Source: Niallia sp. FSL W8-0635 (GTDB lineage: Bacteria > Bacillota > Bacilli > Bacillales > Cytobacillaceae). From it: a stretch of DNA of 64,000 bases. The stretch's first letter is position 1. Each line of letters starts with the position of its first letter. The DNA is taken from assembly GCF_038007965.1 (NCBI RefSeq), contig NZ_JBBOYD010000001.1, positions 2,892,501 through 2,956,500 of the forward strand, in the 5' to 3' direction. The position numbers and the translations under genes were made by a program. Under the pieces are notes generated by a model. It searched no databases. It saw only the letters and a program-made list of their open reading frames with translations, and was not told the DNA's origin. This document shows, one piece after another, positions 36,984-45,785 of the stretch.

Positions 36984-37499
36984 CTACATCAATAAAATGA
37001 CAATCAGCAGTCCCGACAGAAATCCTAAGCTTCTTACCATTTTTTCGTATTTACCTTGTATTTCCCTAGCTTCCTCTTCTTCTCTTTCTAGATGGGTCAG
37101 TGTTAACATAATTTGCTTTTGTTGTGATAAACGATCATGTCTACCTAATGTTTCTCCGAATTGCTTCATGATTTCTAATTCTGGTTCTTTCATCGCTGTC
37201 TTCTTCCAAATGTCATCTAAGGATAACGTCCATGCGTCTTTCACCGTAGTATCCTCTTTGATTAATCGTTCTGCAAAGCTTGAAAAAAAGGAACTTAATG
37301 GTTCATTTAATTGTTCTGCTAATCTTCTACTAGCTTCATGTAATGGAGTATGTCCATACATGATTTCCGCCTCTAAAGATTGAAGTGCTGATTTCAATGC
37401 ACGAATTTGTTTTGGCCTTTGACTTAATAACTTAGAAAATTCCATTCCTCCCCAGCTTGTGGAAGCAAGAATCAAGATTGCACCAATTATCTTCACCAT
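36984..37499 (-). CDS. spoIIIAB: Stage III sporulation protein AB
   Basis: 171 residues with N- and C-terminal membrane helices around a helical cytoplasmic domain resembling GspF-type proteins: RPKQIRALKSALQSLEAEIMYG near residue 29 (two overlapping blocks) and GETLGRHDRLSQQKQI near residue 115. It probably is the partner of the SpoIIIAA ATPase. Its ATG overlaps the spoIIIAA stop by one base (TAATG). Confidence 0.94.
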   Translation of the reverse strand: MVKIIGAILILASTSWGGMEFSKLLSQRPKQIRALKSALQSLEAEIMYGHTPLHEASRRLAEQLNEPLSSFFSSFAERLIKEDTTVKDAWTLSLDDIWKKTAMKEPELEIMKQFGETLGRHDRLSQQKQIMLTLTHLEREEEEAREIQGKYEKMVRSLGFLSGLLIVILLM

Positions 37500-38425
37500 T
37501 ATTTCACCTTCATTTCATCCAACAATAATTGGCCTTGTCCATTTCGTATTGCCGTTACAGTACCTGGACCCTTCTTTCTATTTAATTCAATATACCGTTC
37601 AAATATGCCCATTTTAATAATCTTTGAGAGCATTGGTCGTTTTTTCACTTCATCTAAGCTAGTGCCATGTGTCGTCATTATTAATTGAATACCAGCATTA
37701 ACCGCTTCTAATATTGCTTCTTCATCCTCTTTTCTACCTACTTCGTCTATTATTAGAACATCTGGACTCATCGATCTAATCATCATCATCATTCCTTCTG
37801 CTTTTGGACAAGCATCCAGAACATCTATTCTAGGACCAAACGTCATTTGTGGAATCCCATCCATACATCCTGCAATTTCAGATCGTTCATCCACAATTCC
37901 TACTTTCGCTGGCTTTCGTAACGAATGCTCTTCTTCAGAAGAAATTAATCTAGCAATATCTCTTAATAAGGTAGTTTTCCCAGTCTGTGGCGGGCCAATA
38001 ATCATCGTATGCCGCCATCGTCCCTTTTCATATAAATAAGGGATAAATGGATTAGCTATCCCGATTTGCTCCTTTGCAATCCGTATATTGAAAGAAGCTA
38101 CATCCCGAATCGCCTTTACTTTGCTATCTTGCAAAATGACTCGACCTGCAAGTCCAATACGATGCCCACCTTCAACGGTGATATATCCTCTTTTCAATTC
38201 TTCTTCCATTGTATAAACCGAATATTTACTTATTTTATTTAGTAATTGGTTCCCATCCTCTTTAGAAACAATGAATGGAAAAAAAATCGACTGCCCGTTA
38301 ATAAATACTTCTAAAGGTCTACCTATCCGAACTCTAATTTCTTCCATACCTAATCTTTCTGATGGAGGGATTGTGAGAATATGATTTTCAATCGATTTAG
38401 GCAAAAAAGAGTAAATGGTATTCAC
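37499..38425 (-). CDS. spoIIIAA: Stage III sporulation protein AA (ATPase)
   Basis: Secretion-type AAA/GspE-like ATPase that powers the channel, 308 residues. Walker A GPPQTGKTT at 144-152, VGIVDERSEIAGC near residue 175, Walker B DVLIIDEVGRKED near residue 212, and MTTHG near residue 234. Start is GTG at 38425, eight bases after AGGAGG. First gene of the eight-gene operon, all on the minus strand with gaps of 22 bases or less. A sigma-E-like promoter lies about 105 bases upstream. Confidence 0.96.
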   Translation of the reverse strand: MNTIYSFLPKSIENHILTIPPSERLGMEEIRVRIGRPLEVFINGQSIFFPFIVSKEDGNQLLNKISKYSVYTMEEELKRGYITVEGGHRIGLAGRVILQDSKVKAIRDVASFNIRIAKEQIGIANPFIPYLYEKGRWRHTMIIGPPQTGKTTLLRDIARLISSEEEHSLRKPAKVGIVDERSEIAGCMDGIPQMTFGPRIDVLDACPKAEGMMMMIRSMSPDVLIIDEVGRKEDEEAILEAVNAGIQLIMTTHGTSLDEVKKRPMLSKIIKMGIFERYIELNRKKGPGTVTAIRNGQGQLLLDEMKVK

Positions 38426-38529
38426 AATGAATTCCTCCTTTTCTAAAGGTTTTCTGCTTTATTAAGACAATCTTTTAGTTGGAATCAAAAGTTTTACTCA
38501 CTGTAAGCATACATAGGATGTCTTATTAA

Positions 38530-38558
38530 AATGTATGCTTGTCTTCTTTTTTTATGTC
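38530..38558 (-). promoter_or_regulatory. Sigma-E-like promoter of the spoIIIA operon
   Basis: Minus strand GACATAAA, 13 bases, CATACATT, compared with the mother-cell sigma-E pattern (KMATATT, about 14 bases, CATACAHT). The -10 fits fully; the -35 has mismatches. Correct position for a sigma-E operon. The other bases of 38426-38721 contain no gene. Confidence 0.45.
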
Positions 38559-38721
38559 ATTTCCTGCTAGATTCATTTCTTTTTTAAATTTATTTTCTAA
38601 AGGTTCATTTTTTTTCACTCAAAGACTTTTTAAAGGAAAACCCAGCATTTAATGGTTTAAAAATCACATTTATTCAAAAGCTATATAAGATTACAAGCTA
38701 TTAGCATAGGAGGAAATGGAT

Positions 38722-40116
38722 ATGAAAAAGCTACTTCTCGTTTTCCTTTCCATCGGTTTAGGATTCTTCCTTTCCGTTCAAACCATAGTAGATAAACCAG
38801 CTTTAAGTAAAGAACAAAAGGACAAACCTAAAAACGTTATCCTACTCATTGGTGATGGTATGGGTATTGGGCAAATGGAAATTGCTCGATTATTTGAGCA
38901 TGGGCTAGAAGGAAGACTTTTTATCGAAACACTTCCCTATACTGCCATCGTGCATACTTCCTCGAGCAATAATCGTGTTACCGACTCTGCTGCCGGGGGA
39001 ACAGCACTAGCGATTGGACAGAAAACGAATAATGGAATGATTGGCATTACACCAAATGGGAAAAACAAAGACAGTATATTAGATAGTTTTAAAAAAGATG
39101 GCAAAAAAACAGCTATCATTACCACTAATTCGGTAACAGATGCAACTCCAGCAAGCTTTACTGCAAGTGTTAATAATAGATGGGCCGATCAAGAGGAAAT
39201 TGCTAAGCAACAATTAAGCAATAAAGTGGATATTATTATGGGGGGAGGTAAAAAATACTTTACTCGTCCAGATAAAAGAGGAATTGATCTTATCGATGCA
39301 TATAAGAATTCTGGATATACGTATATTTCAACCGCTGATCAATTAGCAAAAACAAATGCGGATAAAATTCTCGGGCTTTTTGGAGAAACACATTTAAATT
39401 TTCAATTAGATAGAAACTATCAAAAAACAGCAGAACCATCCTTGCAGGAAATGACTAAAAAAGCACTCGACGTACTGTCAAAAGACGAAGAAGGTTTTTT
39501 TGCAATGATTGAAGGAGGACGAATTGACCATGCGTCACATTCATCTGATATTACAGGAATATGGAAAGAAACAATCGCCTTCGATGAAGTGGTAAAATAC
39601 TGTGTAGAATGGGCTAATAAAAGAAAAGACACATTAGTTGTTGTTGCTGCTGACCATGAAACGATGGGAGTGTCCGCAACAGAGGCAATGGATATAAAAG
39701 CGCTTAAAAAAATTGCTGTATCCCCTCACTACATGGCACAACAATTAAAAAAGAAAAAAACAAGCAATAACTATACAAAAAAGAGTATACGAAAGGTTTT
39801 TAAAGACTATGCAGCAATCAACTTAAGTAAAGAAGAGCTTACTCAATTGCAAACAAACCAAATGCCTAAGAAAGGGCAGGTCTATCGAGAACAACAAATC
39901 GACTGGAAAATAGGAGCTATTATTGCAAATCATTATCATGCAGGCATCTTGCAGTCTCCCATACAGCAGCTTAGCTCTACCGGCGGGCATACAAGTAATA
40001 TGATTGTTGTCTTTGCAAGTGGAAATGGGGCAGAAGAATTTCATGGAGTTCTAGATAATACCGATATTCCAAAAAAAATTGCATCTATTATGGGTTATGC
40101 CCTTTTCAATCAGTAA
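38722..40116 (+). CDS. Secreted alkaline phosphatase (PhoA family)
   Basis: Releases phosphate from organic monoesters outside the cell. 464 residues: signal peptide about 1-25, metal-binding NVILLIGDGMGIGQME near residue 34, nucleophile Ser in VTDSAAGGTALAIG near residue 90, EGGRIDHASHSSD near residue 266, ADHETMG near residue 311 and the C-terminal STGGHTSN. ATG at 38722 has AGGAGG eight bases upstream; the ATG six bases before is too close. On the plus strand between spoIIIAA and efp, where B. subtilis has yqhV. No PHO box was clearly recognised. Confidence 0.93.
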   Translation: MKKLLLVFLSIGLGFFLSVQTIVDKPALSKEQKDKPKNVILLIGDGMGIGQMEIARLFEHGLEGRLFIETLPYTAIVHTSSSNNRVTDSAAGGTALAIGQKTNNGMIGITPNGKNKDSILDSFKKDGKKTAIITTNSVTDATPASFTASVNNRWADQEEIAKQQLSNKVDIIMGGGKKYFTRPDKRGIDLIDAYKNSGYTYISTADQLAKTNADKILGLFGETHLNFQLDRNYQKTAEPSLQEMTKKALDVLSKDEEGFFAMIEGGRIDHASHSSDITGIWKETIAFDEVVKYCVEWANKRKDTLVVVAADHETMGVSATEAMDIKALKKIAVSPHYMAQQLKKKKTSNNYTKKSIRKVFKDYAAINLSKEELTQLQTNQMPKKGQVYREQQIDWKIGAIIANHYHAGILQSPIQQLSSTGGHTSNMIVVFASGNGAEEFHGVLDNTDIPKKIASIMGYALFNQ

Positions 40117-40174
40117 GGTAAAAACCCAAGCAAATAAAATCACTTCTTCATAAGCTATATGGAGGTGATTTTAC

Positions 40175-40891
40175 TTGTTTTCAAAACCAACAACTGTAGC
40201 CAATATAACAAATAAATTCAATCCATCTGGAAATAACAAACATTTCGGAGTGGATTATGCCCAAAAAGGGACAAATATTATTACTGCGAGCGCGGATGGA
40301 ACCGTAACAAGGTCCTATTATTCCACTAGCTATGGAGAATGTATTATGATTCTTCATGAAATCAACGGACAAATCTATGAAACAGTCTACGCTCATTTAA
40401 AAAGTGGATCTAGGAAAGTAAAAGTTGGAGAATATGTTAAAAAGGGACAAGCAATCGGCTTAATGGGGAATACAGGGAATTCTACAGGTCAACATTTACA
40501 TTTTGAATTGCATGAAGGACGATGGAATGACGCAAAATCTAATGCGGTTAATCCACTTGATTACTTTGTAACAGATCCTATAGCGCCTGTCTCAAATAAT
40601 ATAGAATATACTGTAAATAAAGGAGATACTTTATATCAAATTAGCAAGAGTTATAATACTACAGTTCAGGAACTTTCAGCTTACAATAATATAGCTAAAG
40701 ATTATGTGATTAAACCGGGACAGAAGCTCAAAATACCATCAAAAAACAGTATATATTATGAAGTTAAAAAAGGAGATACAATTAGTAATATAGCAAAAGA
40801 ATTCCATACAAGTGTAGAAAAAATCAAAGAATGGAATCAAATAAAGGATATCAATAAAATTTACCCTGGCCAAAAATTAAGAGTAGGCTAA
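40175..40891 (+). CDS. M23 metallopeptidase with two LysM domains, no signal peptide
   Basis: 238-residue peptidoglycan hydrolase candidate. M23 (LytM/lysostaphin) domain about 20-130 with zinc motifs HFGVDY (near 23) and HLHFELHEG (near 108), then LysM repeats at about 145-190 (YTVNKGDTLYQISKSYNTTV) and 193-238 (YEVKKGDTISNIAKEFHTSV). Start TTG at 40175 lies six bases after GGAGGTGA. There is no hydrophobic leader, unlike secreted cell-wall hydrolases; such architecture is seen in phage endolysins and in some spore or mother-cell enzymes. It follows the alkaline phosphatase by 58 bases and may share its transcript. Confidence 0.88.
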   Translation: MFSKPTTVANITNKFNPSGNNKHFGVDYAQKGTNIITASADGTVTRSYYSTSYGECIMILHEINGQIYETVYAHLKSGSRKVKVGEYVKKGQAIGLMGNTGNSTGQHLHFELHEGRWNDAKSNAVNPLDYFVTDPIAPVSNNIEYTVNKGDTLYQISKSYNTTVQELSAYNNIAKDYVIKPGQKLKIPSKNSIYYEVKKGDTISNIAKEFHTSVEKIKEWNQIKDINKIYPGQKLRVG

Positions 40892-41088
40892 GCTTTTTTA
40901 TATGTTTCCCCTCTAACTCCAGTAGAATAAAGGATAGCAGCATGTACAAAGATAAAATCCTTAAACATACTTCTATCCTTTTATAGTATCTCTTGTATCC
41001 TTCTTTTTTATCTTTTACTAGATGAATGATTTGTTCTTTCTTATCCTTACTTAAACAGTTCATACAATTAGGGATTTCTTAATACATG

Positions 41089-41122
41089 AAAAAGGAGGTA
41101 ATCAAATGATTACCTCCTTTTT
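41089..41122. terminator. Strong bidirectional hairpin between M23 gene and efp side
   Basis: AAAAAGGAGGTAATC pairs exactly with GATTACCTCCTTTTT around a four-base loop. It directly follows the TGA of a 54-codon minus-strand ORF and also faces the plus-strand M23 gene. Confidence 0.9.
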
Positions 41123-41286
41123 CAGCCGCATTTGCCGCTTAAGATGTATGGAGTTTCAAAACCTGCTCCACCAGGTGGGTGTTCGCAAAAGCTCTCATCA
41201 TATGTCCTAATGCCAAATGGGATTAGGCCTGCTGATCCTTCTTTAATATAGAACTCCCTAATTATCGATAAAGGTTGAAACTTCAT
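41122..41286 (-). CDS. Unrecognised 54-aa ORF downstream of efp
   Basis: Begins MKFQPLSIIREFYIKEG and ends GGAGFETPYILSGKCG, with three further features: one Cys at 34, one at 53, and a Gly/Pro-rich centre. Its stop abuts a strong terminator hairpin, the layout of a last gene in an efp transcript. No ribosome site is seen before the ATG; a 14-codon frame in another phase (MYYKTIEAALYVIV) ends on an overlapping ATGA, so either translational coupling or a frameshifted remnant is possible. I do not recognise the family and do not assign a function. Confidence 0.4.
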   Translation of the reverse strand: MKFQPLSIIREFYIKEGSAGLIPFGIRTYDESFCEHPPGGAGFETPYILSGKCG

Positions 41287-41383
41287 ACGATAACGTACAA
41301 CGCAGCTTCTATGGTTTTATAATACATGAATTATCTTCGAAAAGCAAATGGTAAAATCAGTATATTACGATTACTTTCAGAAC

Positions 41384-41941
41384 TTAAGCACGAGAAACGT
41401 AGCTTGCCTCAGTTGTATTAATAATTAAACGATCTCCTTGGTTAACAAAGAAAGGAACTTGAACAGTTAGTCCTGTTTCCATCACAGCAGGTTTTGTACC
41501 ACCTGAAGCGGTATCACCTTTAATTCCAGGTTCTGTTTCAGCTACTTCTAATACAACTGTATTTGGAAGCTCTACACCTAGAGTCTCTGATTGATACATC
41601 ATAATATGGACTTCCATATTTTCTTTCAAGAATTTTAATTCATATTCGATTACAGAAGCAGAAAGCTCAATTTGGTCATAAGATTCTACATCCATAAATA
41701 CGTGTTGGTCACCGTTAGCATATAGATATTGCATTTTGCGATTATCAATTTGTGCTTTTGCAACTTTTTCTCCAGCTCTAAAAGTTTTTTCTTGAACAGC
41801 TCCAGTACGTAAATTCTTCAATTTAGAACGAACAAATGCTGCTCCTTTACCAGGCTTAACGTGTTGGAAATCAAGAACGCGCCAGATTCCGCCATCTACC
41901 TCTATTGTTAAACCTGTCTTAAAATCGTTTACTGAAATCAT
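41384..41941 (-). CDS. efp: Translation elongation factor P
   Basis: Relieves ribosome stalling at polyproline stretches. 185 residues in three beta-barrel domains. The loop that reaches the peptidyl centre is [10 protein letters not shown] with Lys32, the residue modified in B. subtilis EF-P. C-terminal domain has the conserved [20 protein letters not shown] (two blocks). It lies 12 bases after yqhT in one transcription unit, as in B. subtilis. Confidence 0.97.
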   Translation of the reverse strand: MISVNDFKTGLTIEVDGGIWRVLDFQHVKPGKGAAFVRSKLKNLRTGAVQEKTFRAGEKVAKAQIDNRKMQYLYANGDQHVFMDVESYDQIELSASVIEYELKFLKENMEVHIMMYQSETLGVELPNTVVLEVAETEPGIKGDTASGGTKPAVMETGLTVQVPFFVNQGDRLIINTTEASYVSRA

Positions 41942-41953
41942 GCAGTAATCCTC

Positions 41954-43015
41954 CTATAAAATAATCAGTTCCTTAATTGAATGGGTTAAAGCTTCATTAT
42001 GATCATTTGTTATTATTGTATCATCTTCAATACGCACTCCACCAAGTCCTGCAATATAAATACCCGGTTCCACTGTTACTACCATACCTGGTTCTAGAGG
42101 AGCATTATTTCGGAAAGATAAATTTGGTCCTTCATGAACTTCTAGCCCAATGCCATGACCTGTTGTATGTCCAAAATATTCTCCATACCCTTTTTCAGTT
42201 ATGTAATCACGAGTCAGAGCATCTGCTTCGACACCAGTTATACCTGGTTTTATGCCTTCCATTCCCTTCAGCTGAGCCTTTAATACGATATCATAGATTT
42301 CTTTTAATTTCTCATCTGGGTTACCGATAGCAATAGTTCTCGTAATATCTGATACATATCCATTAAAATAAGCACCATAATCTAATGTAATAAAATCACC
42401 AGCTTCAATTACTTTATCGGTTGCAACACCATGCGGCAATGCAGATCTCTTTCCTGATGCAACAATTGTATCAAAGGAAGATGAAGTGGCGCCTAATTTT
42501 CTCATAAAAAACTCTAATTCATTCGAAACTTCCAATTCTGTTTTCCCAACCTTAATGAAATCAAGGATATGGGTGAAAGCAGCATCAGCAATCTTAGCAG
42601 CTTCCTTTAATATCTTAATCTCTTCATTAGTCTTAATCAAGCGTAACTTTTCAATTATACCTGAAACAGGCACTAATTCTCCATTTACTACTGTATCTAA
42701 CTCCTTAAATTGAGTGAATGTTGTATAATCTTGTTCGAATGCTAATTTCTTTATTCCTAATTTCTCAGCTTGACTTGCAACCTCTTGAAGAATTGCCCCT
42801 TTATGTTGAACAACCTCAAATCCAACGCATTGCGTTCCAGCTTGCTCTACATAACGAAAATCTGTGATAAATAAAGCTTTTTCCCCACTGATTAATACAG
42901 CTCCTGCTGAACCTGTAAAATTACTAACATAACGTCTGTTATATGTGCTTGTTATTAAAATACCATCTGCCCCAACTTCTGTTAGTGCTTCTCTTATTCT
43001 TGTAAGTTTCTCCAT
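41954..43015 (-). CDS. yqhT: Xaa-Pro dipeptidase (M24 family)
   Basis: Metal-dependent enzyme that splits dipeptides ending in proline. 353 residues: N-terminal creatinase-like domain and a pita-bread domain with metal ligands in TLDYGAYFNGYVSDITRT near residue 215, HTTGHGIGLEVHE near residue 282, VVTVEPGIYI near residue 315 and GVRIEDD near residue 328. Start ATG at 43015 (GGGAGAGGA upstream) matches B. subtilis length; an upstream in-frame codon at 43042 has no support. Upstream partner of efp. Confidence 0.94.
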   Translation of the reverse strand: MEKLTRIREALTEVGADGILITSTYNRRYVSNFTGSAGAVLISGEKALFITDFRYVEQAGTQCVGFEVVQHKGAILQEVASQAEKLGIKKLAFEQDYTTFTQFKELDTVVNGELVPVSGIIEKLRLIKTNEEIKILKEAAKIADAAFTHILDFIKVGKTELEVSNELEFFMRKLGATSSSFDTIVASGKRSALPHGVATDKVIEAGDFITLDYGAYFNGYVSDITRTIAIGNPDEKLKEIYDIVLKAQLKGMEGIKPGITGVEADALTRDYITEKGYGEYFGHTTGHGIGLEVHEGPNLSFRNNAPLEPGMVVTVEPGIYIAGLGGVRIEDDTIITNDHNEALTHSIKELIIL

Positions 43016-43349
43016 TAAAATCCTCTCCCTTAGTTTATACACTTTCCTAGAGGCACCGTTCTTCTTAAAGTCTTAACAACTTCTAGTTAAGGTAAAAATC
43101 TGAATGATGAAAAAAGTACACTCATGAAATTATTTTAACATAAATATGTTTATAATTCAGTCAAAACAGCATGTAGATGAAGATTTTAGACACCCTAACT
43201 AGTTATCTAAAAGGATGCATGTTAAAAAAATTCAACTTACTTCTTTCATTAACTGGTTTGTAAAAGATGGTTTTTAATTTTTAAAAATTACTATTTAAAA
43301 CTACTGAGCAGCCTAAATCCGCCTATATTTCATCGGGAAGTTTTCCATT
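43016..43349. other. Intergenic region between yqhT and yqhR
   Basis: No gene; B. subtilis has aroQ (yqhS) at this place. A small perfect hairpin TTTTAGA / TCTAAAA with a palindromic TAACTAGTTA loop occurs at 43184-43212, and ACACCC next to it resembles the outer arm of the 26982 palindrome. Confidence 0.4.
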
Positions 43350-43390
43350 GAAAACGATGTGTATTCAAGCTGCATGGCATCGTAAAAAAA
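43350..43390 (-). terminator. Putative terminator of yqhR
   Basis: ACGATG / CATCGT with an 18-base loop and T runs, 13 bases after the stop of yqhR. Confidence 0.45.
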
Positions 43391-43402
43391 CTAATTAATG
43401 GT

Positions 43403-43933
43403 CTATTCTCCTTCATTACCTGTTAAATTAGTCGATGGCTTTTTCTCTTTCCATTTTTTCAATTGTATTTCACTTTCTTCATAGGAGATTGAACAGCCTA
43501 CAAATACTCCGTAAAGGACATATAAACATACAGAAAAAATAATTGTATCTCTTTTAAGCTCTAAAAATGGTGCAATGCTCGGAAATATTGGATTTAAAAT
43601 GATAAATACACAAATAAACAGCGCAATGCCAAATCCAATGCTAATATAAATAGTTTTAAACTTTCTTAAAATCAAATAGTAAGCAAATGCTGCCCCAGTT
43701 GAAAAAAATCCAATAGCAACGATACTTATTACCGTTCCAAGCCAACCATTTTTCCAGCTACCAATTGCCCAAGGCTCTAAAAGAACGTTAGGTCGTATTT
43801 CTGTAAAATTAAAAACATATCCTATGTACCCAATTATCGACCAAAATATCCCACCAAACATGCCTGTCCAAATTACTAAAGCGATAAAAGACATTGGTCT
43901 TTCTTTTCCATGCGATTGTTGTTCCTTATCCAT
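43403..43933 (-). CDS. yqhR: YqhR family membrane protein
   Basis: 176 residues with four predicted helices (about 14-35, 63-85, 92-115 and 135-155) and a charged C-terminal tail. Characteristic stretches are MFGGIFWSIIGYIGYVFNFT and GAAFAYYLILRKFKTIYISI. The ATG at 43933 follows GGAGGTG; the longer frame from 43984 has no homology. Function unknown in all species I recall; synteny with yqhQ and efp supports the identification. Confidence 0.85.
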   Translation of the reverse strand: MDKEQQSHGKERPMSFIALVIWTGMFGGIFWSIIGYIGYVFNFTEIRPNVLLEPWAIGSWKNGWLGTVISIVAIGFFSTGAAFAYYLILRKFKTIYISIGFGIALFICVFIILNPIFPSIAPFLELKRDTIIFSVCLYVLYGVFVGCSISYEESEIQLKKWKEKKPSTNLTGNEGE

Positions 43934-44165
43934 AATATCCACCTCCAAATAGTAGTATGTCCCATTCCTTTTCGTTCCTTGCATCTTATTCTTTTAGAGT
44001 TTAAATGGATTAATTTATTAAGGAAGGGTGAAATGTCCCGCTAGTGGTTTTTAGAATTTTTTAGTAATATAGTAACTAGGGGATATACAACCATAAGTTC
44101 TTCTTCATTCATGGAAAAAAACAGTTGTTTTCACCTAAATTATCCTGAGGTTGGTGTTATTATAC

Positions 44166-45110
44166 ATGTCAAGTGAACAAAAACCATTATACGGAGGCCA
44201 GGCTGTTGTGGAAGGTGTGATGTTTGGTGGTAAACATCATTATGTCACAGCCATAAGACGAAAAGATCAGTCTGTAGATTATTTCCATCTTCCAAGAACG
44301 TATAATACCAAGCTAGCAAAATTAAAAAAAATTCCGTTTTTACGAGGTATCATTGCTATTATTGAATCAAGTGGGAATGGGACAAAGCATTTGAATTTTT
44401 CAACGGATCGTTACGATGTTGATCCTTCAGAAGATTATAAATTGGCAGAAGAAGAGCCCTCTAAAATTTCAATGATTTTAGGAGTAGCAGTTCTAGGTGT
44501 CCTTTCCTTTTTATTCGGGAAGTTCATTTTTACGCTGATTCCAACATTTCTAGCAGCTATGTTTATGCCTATTATTTCTGGACATTTTGCACAAATTCTA
44601 TTAGAAAGCTTTTTTAAGCTTCTTCTCTTACTTGGATACATTTACTTTGTCTCACTGACCCCCATTATAAAGAGGGTATTTCAATATCATGGTGCGGAAC
44701 ATAAGGTAATTAATGCTTATGAAAGCGGGAAAGAACTAACAATTGAAAATGTACAAGCCGCTTCAAGATTACATTATCGTTGTGGATCAAGCTTCATTCT
44801 GTTTACAGTAATTGTCGGGTTCTTTCTCTATTTATTTTTCCATCCAGATAATCTTTTAGACAGAGTATTAATCCGAATTGCCTTAATTCCTGTTGTTCTT
44901 GGTATTTCCTTCGAGGTATTGCAGTTTACCAATAAATTAAGAGAGGTTCCTGTTTTAAAATATCTTGGATTACCAGGTCTTTGGCTACAATTGTTAACAA
45001 CGAAAGAGCCGAGCAATGATCAAGTCGAAGTAGCAATTCTTTCCTTTTCAGAATTAAAGAGACGAGAAGAAGAAACAGAAGCAAAAGTTTCAAAAGCAGT
45101 TGTTGAATAA
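44166..45110 (+). CDS. yqhQ: DUF1385 membrane protein YqhQ
   Basis: 314 residues; opens with PLYGGQAVVEGVMFGGKHHY, the hallmark of the DUF1385 family, and has four or five helices between about 100 and 240; YHGAEHKVINAYESGKELT near residue 178 and LHYRCGSSFILF near residue 205 are further family blocks. His and Cys residues there suggest metal binding but no activity is known. Start ATG at 44166 is chosen from homology; the TTG at 44151 also is in frame. Transcribed opposite to yqhR. Confidence 0.92.
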   Translation: MSSEQKPLYGGQAVVEGVMFGGKHHYVTAIRRKDQSVDYFHLPRTYNTKLAKLKKIPFLRGIIAIIESSGNGTKHLNFSTDRYDVDPSEDYKLAEEEPSKISMILGVAVLGVLSFLFGKFIFTLIPTFLAAMFMPIISGHFAQILLESFFKLLLLLGYIYFVSLTPIIKRVFQYHGAEHKVINAYESGKELTIENVQAASRLHYRCGSSFILFTVIVGFFLYLFFHPDNLLDRVLIRIALIPVVLGISFEVLQFTNKLREVPVLKYLGLPGLWLQLLTTKEPSNDQVEVAILSFSELKRREEETEAKVSKAVVE

Positions 45111-45357
45111 ACATCATTAGGGTATTAGTAGTTAAAGAGGGGCTTCGAATTATTAGAAATAGTATCACTGAGTTATATTGTTACATTTATGTTTAGAATC
45201 TTCCTATTAATAAGGCGAACTCTTCCCTTCGTTGTTGAAAATCTTTTTTCTGAAAATTTTTTCATGTGAACAATTTGGCTTTTTTTGAATAAACTTTTCT
45301 TAATAATAGTTTAAAAGTTAGAAAAAATGCTCATCATGCTTTTAGGGAGGTGGCTTT

Positions 45358-45738
45358 TTGAAGAACCGATTTTCATTTATCTTATTTGGAAGTATTATTT
45401 TCCTTGCTTTCATTGGCCTAACTACTAGTTTAATTAAAAATCCTGCTGGTTTTTTACTTAACATTGCTGTCATTTTGGCTGTTGGTGCTATTATTTGGTT
45501 CATTTTTCGCCATTTCAGTACGTCTAGTCCACAAAAACGAGAGCAAAAAGCTTTTCTAAAAGCTGCAAAAAAATCAAAAAAACGGCTACAGACAAGAGAA
45601 AAATCACCAGCAGGACAGCAGCACTCAACTAAATCCTCTTCCTTAAAAGCCAATAAGCATAAACGAAGTAAAAGTTCAGCTCATTTGACTGTTATTGAAG
45701 GGAAAAAGAGCAAGAAAAAAAATCGAGCTTCCTTATAA
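45358..45738 (+). CDS. yqhP: YqhP-like small membrane protein
   Basis: 126 residues: two N-terminal helices (about 5-22 and 28-50) and a long very basic, Lys/Ser-rich tail that is probably disordered and could bind nucleic acid or acidic lipid. TTG start at 45358 follows GGGAGGTGG. Identified by position after yqhQ and layout; sequence is weakly conserved in this family, which has no known function. A terminator overlaps the stop codon. Confidence 0.75.
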   Translation: MKNRFSFILFGSIIFLAFIGLTTSLIKNPAGFLLNIAVILAVGAIIWFIFRHFSTSSPQKREQKAFLKAAKKSKKRLQTREKSPAGQQHSTKSSSLKANKHKRSKSSAHLTVIEGKKSKKKNRASL

Positions 45739-45754
45739 AGGGCTCGATTTTTTT
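45719..45754 (+). terminator. Terminator of yqhP
   Basis: AAATCGAGC / GCTCGATTT followed by more T. The stop codon of yqhP lies in the loop. Confidence 0.85.
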
Positions 45755-45785
45755 ATCCTTAAGAAGTTTCCTCCATTTTCCCCCT

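Noticed and set aside
40851..41063. 70-codon minus-strand ORF overlapping the end of the M23/LysM gene
   Set aside because: No ribosome site, overlaps a convincing gene and has the biased composition of an antisense frame.
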